Source: Euborellia annulipes
Lineage: Eukaryota > Arthropoda > Insecta > Dermaptera > Anisolabididae
DNA: 64,000 nt
Assembly (NCBI GenBank): GCA_023213315.1
Contig: JAKCPI010015508.1
Coordinates: 62,001 to 126,000, forward strand
Direction: 5' to 3'
In this document: piece by piece, positions 14,001-23,780 of the stretch
Layout: every line of letters begins with the position of its first letter
How positions within the stretch are numbered: position 1 is the stretch's first letter
The notes under the pieces: model-generated
The model's database searches: none
What the model saw: only the letters and a program-made list of their open reading frames with translations
What the model was told of the DNA's origin: nothing
Program-made: the position numbers and the translations under genes

Positions 14001-14957
14001 TTATATGGATAATCAATTATCTCTGGGCTTGGGCACAGGAGCCATATAATTTTGTATGAAGCAAATAAATTTTATTATTGACGAGTCGTGGTTTGATCAC
14101 ATGTGCACTTGCACTATGTGTATAATTCCAATAACTGAAGATTGCTAAATAAATTCAGGCCGAAACGTCTTATTCTGGGAGTTTTATTGAACCTCAGATC
14201 ATTCCAATTTGGCTGATATCTCCAATTCTCCATTACAATTGTAATACTTGATGGATATAATTAAATATTAATTAATTCTTGATATAATATTAATTCAATC
14301 GAGTTCGATTATTCATCTGGGGTATTTTTTATATTCTTCCGAATGTATTGTATTAATTAGTCTAGTATTATAAATTAAAAATTTAAACCAGAGGCTTGAG
14401 GTGAATTGTATTAAATAATAATAATTGTATTAAAATAAAATGAAATATTAATCTGAAATTATAAGCAATATTCCTCAAAGCAAAGGAGATAAATTTTTTT
14501 TTTGTTTATATTGTATTATACTAGAGTATATATATAAGATAATAATAAGATCTTACATTTACTAATAAATTATATTACACTTCTTACCAATTTGGCCGCT
14601 CATCCAACAGGCCCATTGTACAATCACAAAGGATGAATCATTGGGACAGAGAAATGCAACACGTTCTTGTGTTTTGCCCTCGAAATGTTTTGTAATCTCC
14701 TCAGAGAATAATTTTGAACTAAGAAACAATCCTTTATATGTAAAATCGCCATTTCTATCTTGAATTGCAATTCGTTCTCCAAATTCTGGTGCATTGCGAA
14801 AAACCGGAACGATCCTCCTCTCTGAGCCAGGATTGAAAACAGGCGTCGAAGCTGATGAGGCTAAGATATTATGTTGACCTCTTAAGACGGCATAAAGCGC
14901 AGATGTGGGTTGTAGAGTGAATTGAGTTAATAATCTTCGTGTTATTAAAGCTGCCAT
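4325..14957 (-). CDS. ACSF3: Mitochondrial malonyl-CoA synthetase (acyl-CoA synthetase family member 3)
   Basis: Adenylate-forming ligase that activates malonate (and methylmalonate) to the CoA thioester in the mitochondrial matrix, supplying malonyl-CoA for mitochondrial fatty acid synthesis. Coding exons: 14957-14588, 13293-12967, 9491-9335, 9040-8840, 7267-6870, 5722-5544, 4537-4325. They join with no frame break into 614 residues (human about 576). N-terminus is Arg/Ser-rich without acidic residues, as in a matrix presequence. Motifs: P-loop [11 protein letters not shown] (about 223-233), LPLHHVHG (264-271), [10 protein letters not shown] (379-388), WFKTGD (481-486), [21 protein letters not shown] region from 499, and C-terminal [11 protein letters not shown] with catalytic Lys about 596. 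The AATGCT before ATG 14957 follows a splice acceptor, and an upstream ATG at 15051-15049 sits directly on a good donor (ATG|gtgagt), in phase. The true start may therefore be there, adding Met-Asn-Ala. Introns are loaded with MITEs and SINEs. Orthology is clear; expression is not shown. Confidence 0.96.
4778..4976. mobile_element. hAT-type MITE in the last ACSF3 intron
   Basis: Left end CAGTGGCGGTCCCAGGA and right end TGGGACTGCCTTTG form imperfect terminal inverted repeats of the CAGTGGCGG class, with a G12 run inside. The flanking 8-mers are too diverged to call a target-site duplication. The same ends bound the element at 62582-63883. Confidence 0.55.
5835..5930 (-). repeat. tRNA-like SINE head in an ACSF3 intron
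   Basis: On the minus strand, A-box-like GAGGCTAATCGGATAAGC and B-box-like CGGGTTCACATCCC are spaced as in a tRNA. There is no paired acceptor stem, so it is a SINE head or tRNA relic, not a tRNA gene. Confidence 0.45.
5995..6603. mobile_element. TIR element, full-length copy (609 bp)
   Basis: Perfect 36-base terminal inverted repeats beginning TGTGACCGTCCACATGAAAA, flanked by TA on both sides. The interior is AT-rich with no coding frame. A deleted copy lies at 9538-9890 in another intron of the same gene. Confidence 0.8.
7435..8160. repeat. Dispersed repeat copy, includes a C-rich tract
   Basis: 8040-8115 is the reverse complement of 49128-49215 (shared segment GCCTCAGTAGTTTCGGACTAA), and 7435-7500 corresponds to the GCGAAGCCCC end at about 49250. 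The interior holds no reading frame. A C13 run near 8140 adjoins it. Family not recognised. Confidence 0.45.
9538..9890. mobile_element. TIR element, internally deleted copy
   Basis: Same ends as the 5995-6603 element (GTCCACATGAAAAGG and CCTTTTCATGTGGACGGTC) but only about 353 bp, with the first bases of the left end lost. It begins about 45 bases upstream of ACSF3 exon 9491-9335. Confidence 0.75.
10650..11030. repeat. Dispersed non-coding repeat, copy 1
   Basis: Starts around TTTTAATCAAAATCGTTGG, contains CATCAGTAAAGTACTAGTAC, an ACACAGACAGACA stretch and GGATTCAGGGGACCTCAAA, and ends in (TC)n followed by (TA)n and AGAGAAAATA. Other copies: 15900-16265, 19215-19690, 52270-52520 and, inverted, 53590-54020. 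There are no terminal repeats. This may be the 3' UTR of a LINE or an old non-autonomous element. Confidence 0.65.
11470..11800. mobile_element. Foldback/TIR element carrying a tRNA-like segment
   Basis: Bounded by GCCAACGCACACCGATT on the left and its complement AATCGGTGTGCGTTGGC on the right, each next to a GAGCAAAACGTTTTGCTC-like palindrome. Inside, 11645-11730 has a tRNA-like A-box/B-box pair (GTGGCTCAGAGAGAAG and GGGCTCGCTTCCC). The same terminal modules occur as a cluster at 23480-23640. Confidence 0.6.
11800..12215. repeat. GC-richer repeat with internal duplication and a GAAACG motif
   Basis: The segment CGACTTGGGGAG followed by GAGGCCCCG and AGTCAACCT occurs twice about 130 bp apart (11810 and 11950), and a third diverged start is near 12050. 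The end (12125-12160) reads AATGGCTCC, a short loop, GGAGAGCCGAAACGTCGAG, then AGTAAA. Diverged copies, facing each other, make up 55800-56440. Family uncertain; the end resembles the hammerhead-like ends discussed in the findings. Confidence 0.55.
12336..12564. mobile_element. Palindromic MITE with Tc1/mariner-like ends
   Basis: Ends are CAGTGAGCGCCACA and its complement, flanked by TA on both sides. Almost the whole 229 bp folds back on itself (arms about 90 bp, matching ATTGATAGCTTTAGGCTTAAG to its complement with few mismatches). TA target and CAGTG ends suggest mobilisation by a Tc1/mariner transposase. Confidence 0.8.
13411..13602. mobile_element. Family A MITE (CAGTGAAGGG ends), copy 1
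   Basis: The right end reads CCCTTCACTG followed by TA. The inner arms ATGTGATTATTTC and GAAATAATCACAT match the arms of the copies at 23263, 38403 and 43732. The left terminal bases are degraded. Confidence 0.65.
13790..14236. mobile_element. Palindromic element, GAAACG motif in both arms (copy 1)
   Basis: Arms 13814-14005 and 14041-14235 are inverted copies of each other with few mismatches. Each arm carries CTGAAGAT(T/G)GC(C/T)AAATAAA then TTCAGGCCGAAACG, facing the outside. The centre holds GGGCTTGGGCACAGGAGCC. There is no protein frame. A second copy with an insertion is at 17320-17995. Confidence 0.8.
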
Positions 14958-15623
14958 AGCATTCTGAAAATAAACATAGCATAAATTAAATAAAAAAAAA
15001 AAAAAATGCAAATTCTCAATAGATCAAATGAAATGGCCTCTGACTCACCATGTGCTTTCTTTTTAAAAAATAAAAATAAATTTAAATTTTTTTTATTAAA
15101 AAATAATCAAAAATATATAAAGAATTAATGAAATTAATTTATTAAAAATCGAGTTAATAGCTATCAGAGGTCATTTAGGTCAGGCGTATATCTGAGACCT
15201 GGTTGTAAGACTAGGAGTAAAGTCTATTACAAGGCTTTTGTGATTTTAGAGTAAATTTAAGACTTAGACCCTGAGTACCGAAGCCTAGGGTTTTTAAGGT
15301 CCTACCATTAGTTGAGAACACTTATCAGCAATCGCTATTCACTTGAGTGGGTTCAGATTATTTTTTTGCAAATAAATTTAGAACTATCTTTGCACAGATA
15401 AAAAAAACTTAAAACTAAATTTAAGCAAGACAAATGTTGATGTTGAAAGGAATAATTTCCAAGAAAAAATCGCTCAAGTGATGCCCAGTGCTGCCAACCA
15501 AGAAAAGCTAGAGATTTCAATTGAAAAAAGCAGGATAAATTTTCTATGTAATATTCATATCATTCGACCGAAACTTTACTAAAATATTATTTTAGAGATC
15601 ATACAAAATTTTAATATAAAAAA

Positions 15624-15706
15624 TGTGGTGTGACTGGTCGCACAGCACACAACTTTCTTTTACCTTCGGTAATCGAAAGTTGTGCTCTGTGCTTGTCACA
15701 CCAGAT
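15624..15706. repeat. Short palindromic element (83 bp hairpin)
   Basis: TGGTGTGACTGGTCGCACAG and AACTTTC pair with GAAAGTTGTG and TGCTTGTCACACCA around a 15-base loop. The half-element also occurs at 22015-22090 and 52285-52320, so it is a dispersed family. Confidence 0.7.
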
Positions 15707-15899
15707 TTTTTGTGTCGACATATATTTAGTACGGCACATTCGAATTTCAAGATGTAAAATTTATAAATATGGGAACATATTTATATTTTTTTACCATGGC
15801 AACCATTTTTTCTATGAAGTAAAGAGTAAAGTGGTCTTCAGAAGATTTCAATGGTAAAATGAGAATGTACAACATTTCAAAGAGCATCTAAAAAATAAT

Positions 15900-16265
15900 T
15901 GATTTATGAATTTTAATCAAAATCGTTTGAGCAAATTTTGAGAAAATCGAAAAAAACTGAAAAAGCACATCAGTAAATTGCTAGTACTCTTTGGCCGATT
16001 TTGTTTAAAAGCTTATTTTCACGCTCCAGGGAGGTGTCTAACTTAAATATGAAATTTCAGCGTCAGAGCTCAATACCTTCATGCTTAAAATTGAACACAG
16101 ACACACACACAGACAGACCATGTCGCGAAAACCACTTTTTTGGATTCAGGGGACCTCAAAACGTGTAAATCCATCAAAATCTCGGCATCGCATTTTTCAC
16201 ATGAATCAAATTCTTTCTATATACGGTATATTAACATATATATAGAAGTAAGAGAAAATAATAAA
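15900..16265. repeat. Dispersed non-coding repeat, copy 2
   Basis: Same order of segments as 10650-11030: ATCAAAATCGTTTGAGCAAA, CATCAGTAAATTGCTAGTAC, the ACACACACACAGACAGAC stretch, GGATTCAGGGGACCTCAAAA and a (TA)n end followed by AGAGAAAATAATA. Confidence 0.65.
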
Positions 16266-17319
16266 TATTTATAATATAAAATGAATATATTATGAATCTA
16301 AATTCAAATTTCAAAAAAGCCGGACAGCCGGAGGGTTGGGAGCACTGCTCCCACCTCATCTGGCTCGGGCTCGCCTGTGGCGGACCCTCTTCTTTTCTGA
16401 ATCAAGTGCTGGGAACAATTCAATCAAGTGCACAATTTTTCAATCAACTCGTTTCAGGCAATTAATAATGAAAATACATTTCTAGTCTATTAAAAAATAC
16501 AACCCTCTTATCTTAAAAAAAAATTGGATACGCAATTGAAGGACAACCATAAATGGAATTAACTTTTCAGTTTGTTTGCGATGATGACAAAAGGTTATTT
16601 TTATATATAAATTTATAATGAAACGCAAATAACTCTTCCTTGCTAAATAGGAAAGACTTTGTCTATTTGTTTTGTTGTATTTGTATAAAACAAAGAAATA
16701 TCTCTTAAACATAATGTATTGTTCTAGTATTGTTTATGCATATTTCACTTTGTTGGACTGATGATGGCATTATTAAGTTAAAGCCGATGAGTCTCTCGAA
16801 TTTAGAGTTTTATTCAAAAGACTTCTGGTTGTAGTTCTTATCTGATCCCATTTCCTATCTCTGATCTATCTTTTCGTGAACTTAATGTTGGTTTAAGAAA
16901 TTCAATCGAGAAAATTGAGAGTTTAGAAAAATGTTAATGAACTGATAAAAATAAATAAACAGTGATAACGAAGTGTTAATAAGAATAATACTAGAATAGG
17001 TTCTATTAGATAATGAAGTGAATATATCGTATTTAATTATATAATAATGGAGTAAAATAACTTAATAATCTATAACGTTATTTTTTTTTAGCAGAATTTT
17101 AAAGATTTACATTGTACCTCGAACCCAAATACCCAAATGGTCCGTAAGAAAATAAGAATTGTCTATTTCCTTATATATCTCTTAAAAATGAGAAAATAAG
17201 CGATAAATTCCTCTTTCTAAGTTGATTTGCTATGATAAGGCAGTTAAAATATCGCCTAAATTTGTGCCATACTGAAAATTCATTTCTGAGCTAGTCCTAT
17301 TTTTTTTTTATAATAGAGA

Positions 17320-17995
17320 GATGTGTTATCAGCCAAATTGGAATGCTCTAGGTTCAATAAAACTCCCAGAATAAGACGCTTCGGCCTGAATTTATTTAGC
17401 CATCTTCAGTTATTGGAAATTATACACATCATGCAAGTGAACATGTGATTGAACCAGGATTTGTCAAAAATAAAATTTGTTTGCTTGATAAAAGATTCTT
17501 TTTATCTCTGATCTTGGGCACAGGAGCCATATAATCTTGTATGGTTTAGCAAATAAATTTTATTATTGACAAATCTTGGTTCACAATCACATATCGACGC
17601 TCTCAGTAGAAGTGTCTAACTCCACTTTTTTTCTAAAATCATTTTTTGTATTTTCTGTTGAAAAATATCATTCTCCTTAGGCCCTGAACTGGGTAAGAGC
17701 GTAATTCAAATTTTTCAGTTCAAAAGTTGCTGCACGAAAAGTGTTTAACAGTGGCTCCAAGAATGACAATGAAATGTTTTTTGGCTCTCCTGAAAAATAA
17801 ACAAAAATGGAGTTAGGCACTTTACTAATTAGAACGTATATATGCACTTGCATTATGTGTATAATTTTCAATAACTGAAGATGGCCAAATAAATTCAGGA
17901 TGAAACGTCTTATTCTGGGAGTTTTAATGAAACTAGAGCATTCCAATTTGGCTGATATCTCCATCTTTCCATTATAATCATATCACAGCCACAAC
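17320..17995. mobile_element. Palindromic element, copy 2, split by an insertion
   Basis: Left arm 17320-17590 and right arm 17846-17995 match the 13790-14236 element, including the two facing CTGAAGATGGC...GAAACGTC blocks (degraded to GAAGCGTC on the left and ATGAAACGTC on the right). Between them, 17590-17846 is foreign. It begins GACGCTCTCAGTAGAAGTGT and contains AGTTAGGCACTT as a near complement of its own start, so a second small inverted-repeat element probably landed in the first. Confidence 0.75.
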
Positions 17996-18241
17996 ACCAA
18001 GCAGATATTTATTTTAACTTGCCCTTTCGGCTTCTGAGGCCATTTAGGGTTTATATATATAATATATATATATATAAAGTACTATTAATAGTACCGATGG
18101 CTACCGGGGGACGTTCGTGTTGAACGTCCCTAGGGATCACCAAGCCCAGGTTTCACCGCGCTTAGCATTGTTTAACAGCAACGATTATGGTGACTGTTGC
18201 TCTACTCCGTTGCCAGGCTCCCGGCAAGATGATATTATTAT

Positions 18242-18465
18242 ATTCAGAAGATGAAGAAAAGGTCAATTCAGTCCTCGAGAATTTCGAGAATGAAACATGT
18301 ATATATTATAGTAAAATAATATATTTATTCTCTCTAGTTAACATATAAATAATCCCCAGGCCGAAACCCAAGAGGTCTAAATATATTATTTTACTATAAT
18401 ATATACATGTTTCATTCTCGAAATTCTCGAGGACTGAATTGACCTTTTTTCATCTTCTGAATATT
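18242..18465. repeat. Palindrome, arms about 84 bp
   Basis: 18242-18325 (ATTCAGAAGATGAAG...) pairs with 18381-18465. The AT-rich loop contains CCCCAGGCCGAAACCCAAG, reminiscent of the GCCGAAAC block in the other palindromes. The flank 18090-18230 is locally GC-rich and has a GGGACGTTC/GAACGTCCC hairpin. Confidence 0.75.
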
Positions 18466-19214
18466 AATCTACAGTCCTGGTGAGTTCATTATTAGATATT
18501 ATTATATATTTAATATAAATTATAATAAGCCTTAGGTGTTATCAAAGATTTTTGAGAAAACGTGATTTATCTGAATAAAAATAATGATTAAGAAAGATAA
18601 TTATGTTTATATTTATTTTTTTTATAGACTAAACTATTATTAATGAAGCAATATATATAGGTCTGTATATATAGAGAGATTAGCATATTATGTTTTATTC
18701 ATTGGTTGTTTCCAATAAAGAAAATTAAATATGCGAATGAAATAAATTAAGAAACATTCTGTCTGATAAAATCAGTGAATTGACAGTTGAGAAGTTTTTG
18801 AAAAATTTCATTTTTTTATACATTTATATTTTGTTGCAAATTCAACAAAAAATAAAATAAATAAATATCTCAAAATATTTCATCATCGAGGAAACTTGCA
18901 TATTATAATATAAAAAATTAAATTGCCTAATTATCTTTTAAGAAATTGCTTTGATGTTTTGTTCAAAACTAGAATTTATTTTTTTAAATTTTAAAAAGAA
19001 ATGAAAACAAATGTTTTTTTTTTTTATATAATAAATAAATAAATAAATATATATATAATATATATATATTATGACCCGCTTAGAGGCACCAGTCCTTGGT
19101 GACTAAGTCCAACAAACACAATACAAAAAAGTAAAAGTAAATTTCATTTGTATATAGGCCTACTCTCTTTGGAGTAATAAAGATAAAACTACTTTTTATG
19201 ATATATTCTAGTTC

Positions 19215-19690
19215 TTTTAATACAATGAATTGAATTTTAATCAAAATTGTTGGAGCAAATTTTGAGAAATTCGAAAAAACTGAAAAAGTACATCAGTAAA
19301 GTACTAGTACTTTTTGGCCGGTTTTGTTCAAAAGCTTATTTTGAGCGTCCGGGAGGGTACCTAAATTAAATATAAAATTTCAATCCAGTAACTCAATTCC
19401 TTCATGCTGAAAATCGTTACACACACACAAACAGACCAATTTGCGGGGCCCACTTTTTTGCAGGGTGGCTCGTTAAAAACCAGGGTGGTTAAAACAGGTT
19501 TTAACCCAATTTTGACGAGTGGTTTTTATTGAAATAAATTATTTTGACCAGTGCCTTTGTCAAAATCTAAAAAAGTGTGTTTTTTTAACCAACCTGCTTT
19601 TTTGGACCCAGTGGATCTCAAAACATGTATATCCATCAAAATCTCGACATCGAATATTTGACATAATAGCAATACTTTCTCTCTATATAT
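19215..19690. repeat. Dispersed non-coding repeat, copy 3, with internal insertion
   Basis: Same segments as copies 1 and 2, but about 150 bp rich in AACCAGG/GGTTAAAA has entered between the ACACACAAACAGACC stretch and the GGATCTCAAAACATG block. Confidence 0.6.
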
Positions 19691-22321
19691 TTCATATATA
19701 GGGTAAGATTTAGTTATCTAGTTTATAGTGATTTGAAGAAATAAAGGGGCTGTTGTATTAAACAACCGCTCCTTTAGCCTCATAGTTTATAGTGAAGCAA
19801 GTTTGTGTGTAATATAAATAATTCCCATAATATATGACCAAATGATTCATTTTAATCATTGGATGACAACCACTCATCGATTAAGGAAGAAATTTTATAC
19901 TCGTATATATATATACCGGTATATATATCCTAGGAGATCCTAAAATGTTAAAATTGGAAATGAATTTGTCTGCAGATAGAGGTAAAAAAGGCCCACCATT
20001 ATTTATTGAGAATTAAGTATCCACTCGGGCAAATTTTTGAAATTTAGTGCAAACTGATGCGAATCAAGAAGTAATTTTGAAGTTTGTCTTAAGTTTCCCC
20101 CGTACCTAACTATGAATTCTTAACATAAAATTTTTGATAAAATTCATAATTAGGAACTCGGAATTGAAACTGAAGAAACCCACTGGGTAAAATAAACTTT
20201 CTAATACAAAATACTAATGCAAATTTAATTTTTATTTCGAATGAAGTAAAAAAAATTTAATAAAATATCTGTTATACCAATATTAATCCCAAAAGGTCAA
20301 TGTCAAATTCTGCTTCTTTAGTTCACTGAAACTTGTTTTCAAGTTCAAAGCGAGTTTGTCGAATAAATTTAGATACTTAGATCTAATAAGTTTCAAATTA
20401 AAAGATTAATTTGAATGTTTGTATTATTTGCACTGAGACGAGGCCTAAAAATAAATGTCAAAGAATTATATTGACAGTCGTTTTATGTCTTAATTTAAAA
20501 AAAAAAAGTTCAATTCTAATTATTTTTGAGATAATGTAATATGAAAAATTTCTAGATAAGTATACAAAATAATTTGTTTTATTTTTTGTGTTTGAAGTAA
20601 ATTTTTTAAAGAGTATTTTAAAAAAATCCTTACCTACTTTTTATTATGCAATCAATGATGAATATTTCTTTCATTAAAAAAAATAATAAAGAATAAATAA
20701 ACAGCGGCGAAATAAGAAAAAAAATCCTCAAATAAGTACAAAATTTGACATTTATCTTGAATTAATAAAAAAAATAAATAAATATTGACGAAACCAATAA
20801 ACCGAGTGGATTGATGTTAAAGTTAAAAATCTTTATATATGAGAATCACCGAAATTTTTAATTTTAATATTAGATAATAATAAATTCTTTAAAATGATTT
20901 ATCATTAAAATTTCGACCTTGTAACTAAATTATAAAAGTAATTGGAATAAACATCAAATCTATAAATAACTTTAATCATGTGTAATTTATTTCTTTTAAT
21001 GTAAATAATTCAGTTCGATATGTAATCAACTTAAATGAGAAATTATCTTAAAATTTAATCATTAAAATAATTATTATATTATATACTTACTAATTTAAAA
21101 AACGAGTATTTGTTGTATCGGTGGATGTATGGCCTTTTCAAGAATTTTTACTTTATCACAATCATATTTATCGTATTATTATTTTCTTCATTGTTATTAT
21201 TAAGATTATTTACTTATTTATTTATTCACTAGTTTAATTTTGACGTTGTATATGTATTTTGTAAGAGGACGAATAAATGACTGTGAGAAGCAAGAAGCAA
21301 AATGAAATAAGAAGTAATAATACGTCACCTTGGGAGGGGCAAGGCTGGCTGGCTCGCGTCTGGCGCCGATTCTTTCTAAATTGAAATAAAAAAAGTTCAA
21401 TGTGGCCCTCAGTGGGTGTGAACGTGTTTTTAATGGATGTTTATTTTAAAAACAGCTCGAAAGTACAAGTGTCCTCCCTATCGGATATTTTATTTATGTA
21501 TTAATTAAAATAAAATTTAAATTTATGCTGTGTCTTCTAAATAAGATTATATTTCTTTTGATTAAAAAAAATACTTTGTCTATTTAATAATAACCATTTT
21601 TCATAATAATTAAATCACGAATAAATCTATTGAGGAATTAAGGCGCCTTTTTCAAAATATAAATTTAATTTAGTACCCATAGGGCCCTAACCAGAAAATT
21701 TACTTATATGTATATTATCCGCACCCCCCCCTGATGGTAAGTTTGCCCCACTCCTGCCCCCCCCCCCCCATTGAGAATAAGTTAGCGCCATCACTGCTAC
21801 CTAACAAAATCAAATTATACTAGATCGCGCCCGTTTGAAATGTTAGTTTTTCAAAAAATAGAAAAAATTCTTTTATATTTGTCTGAACACTATTTAGGAG
21901 GGTTTTACATTAAAGTATATTTTCACCGGTAAACGCCTTCGTTTTCCTAGGAAAATTCTTTCTTTGTCCTTTCCTTCAAGGGCGGATCCAGAGGTGTTTC
22001 TCGGGGGGGGGGGAATCTGGTGTGGCTCGTCGCACAGCACACTATTTTTTCTTAATTTCGGTAATTTAAAGGCGCATTCTGTACTTGTTGGCCAGAATAT
22101 AAATACAAATCAAATTTTTAAGTATTAATTTTTAAAATTTTACATTAAAAATAAATTTTTTTTCGAAAAAAAGGTATTTTTTCAAATCTCGAGGGGGGGG
22201 GGTAATTATCCCCTTTACCCCCCCCCCCTGTATCCGCCTATGCTTTCCTTTCAACAATAAATATTGAGAGATAATACTTTTTTAAGTAAATCTTATCTGT
22301 TATCCGTATTAATTAATAAAT

Positions 22322-22508
22322 AGGGCCGGAACTAGATTTTTTAGGGGGAGGGCAAAATTTAATTTGCCACCCCCCTTAAAATTTTCTATACAAAATTCAT
22401 ATCATTTTACCTTTTTTTAAGTAAATCTTTCTTTAATTGCCGCCCCCTGATATCTGCAGTCCGGGGCACATGCACCCAATGCCCCTCCCCCCCCTAGATC
22501 CGGCTCTG
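22322..22508. mobile_element. hAT-type MITE (GGGCCGGA ends), copy 1
   Basis: Ends AGGGCCGGAACTAG and CTAGATCCGGCTCTG, with G-rich and C-rich tracts just inside. It is the reverse complement of the better preserved copy at 40316-40503. The flanking 8-mers no longer match. Confidence 0.7.
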
Positions 22509-23262
22509 ATGCCAGGTGTTGTCAAGGCGAAGGTTTGGCTAGGGCCAGATGGTGATAATGGAGTGGAAAGAAAGAAATTTGTTGTGAGGACATAAAATAT
22601 ATGCAAAAATGAAGAATTTCAAATATGATTTGTGAAAAGTTAATATCAAAAAGAAACAAATAATCCTAAAACAAACAACAGGATATTTTTAATTTAATAT
22701 TAAATAATACGCATTTTGTTTTTAAGAAACAAAATAGGCTCCATCTATTTCGGTAAGAAAGTCTATAAATGTTGCTAGTAATAAAAAGTAGGTGAATGTC
22801 ATCTAAGAAAGCGAATTATAAAAAAAGAAATGCAATGTAAAAAAAAAAATAAAAAAAATATATGCCTGGACCCCAATATATATATATATATAATAGTATT
22901 AAAATAATGAGTAGGCCTACCGTATGGAGTCTATATGGCTTAAGATGCCGAAAAAAATATCTTAAAAAAATATTCTAATTATAATAAGAATCAAAATCTT
23001 ATATCTATAAGATTTATACTAAATCTCTATTGATATAAATTTATTCTTTATAAAAAAATCCTGTAAAAATATATTTTGGTTATGATGCTCGAGTCTGTTA
23101 TTTTTCTTAACTTACTTATAAAAATATGAGATTTATGTATATTTTATTGTATTCTAATTTTAATGTGTTCTTATTATAGCAGATAATTTTCTTTAACAAT
23201 CTCTGCGACAGCTCTGAAATTTATAAAGGTAGGGGAAGATGTTGTACCTAGGGACGCTTGTA

Positions 23263-23420
23263 CAGTGAGGGTCAATATTAAGTCCCACCCATGAGTTTTC
23301 TACATGTGATTATTTCATTGTTTTTATAAAAGAAAATGGATTTTTGGAAATTTTCTAGGTTTGAATCATGAAAGTTTCCATTAAAAAATTTTAAAATTCT
23401 CTTTATATTTAGGAAGTGTC
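23263..23420. mobile_element. Family A MITE, copy 2, right end lost
   Basis: Starts TACAGTGAGGGTCAATATTA and keeps the ATGTGATTATTTCATTG arm, but the complementary right arm is missing or decayed after about 23420. Confidence 0.65.
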
Positions 23421-23479
23421 CAGTGTTACCAACAAGCCTCAGAAATATAAACAGTCGGGCATTACTATTGCAGCTCCAG

Positions 23480-23780
23480 TAAGGCTGAACGCACACCAAT
23501 TGAGCAAAACGCTCTTGGACAAAACGTTTTGCTCAATGCCAACGCACACCGATTAGGCAAAATGTTTTGCCATTGAACAAAATGCTTTGCCATTGAGCAT
23601 TTTAGCCTAATCGGTGGCATTTTTTGCTCAATGGCATTTTGGTATTAAAATGATTTAAATAAAATCATCCGACTGCCTGGGATCCGAACCCGGGCCCGTG
23701 GCTTCCAGTTTCCAGACTATCATATCATTATTGTCAATTGTCAACATCTCTAACCGTCGCGACCACGGGGAGGGGGGGGG
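23480..23780. repeat. GCAAAACGTTTTGC palindrome cluster followed by a SINE (minus)
   Basis: 23480-23640 holds several short units, each a GCAAAACGTTTTGC-type palindrome next to CAACGCACACCGATT. They repeat at roughly 40-50 bp spacing. Next to it on the minus strand lies a tRNA-like SINE (B-box GGGTTCGGATCCC, tail ATTTTATTTAAATCATTT), the family also present at 49900, 60545, 31300 and 32085. Confidence 0.6.

Noticed and set aside
23670..23700. CRISPR-like or satellite array in the 23.5 kb palindrome cluster
   Set aside because: Units are irregular palindromes without constant repeats and unique spacers, and the DNA is eukaryotic.
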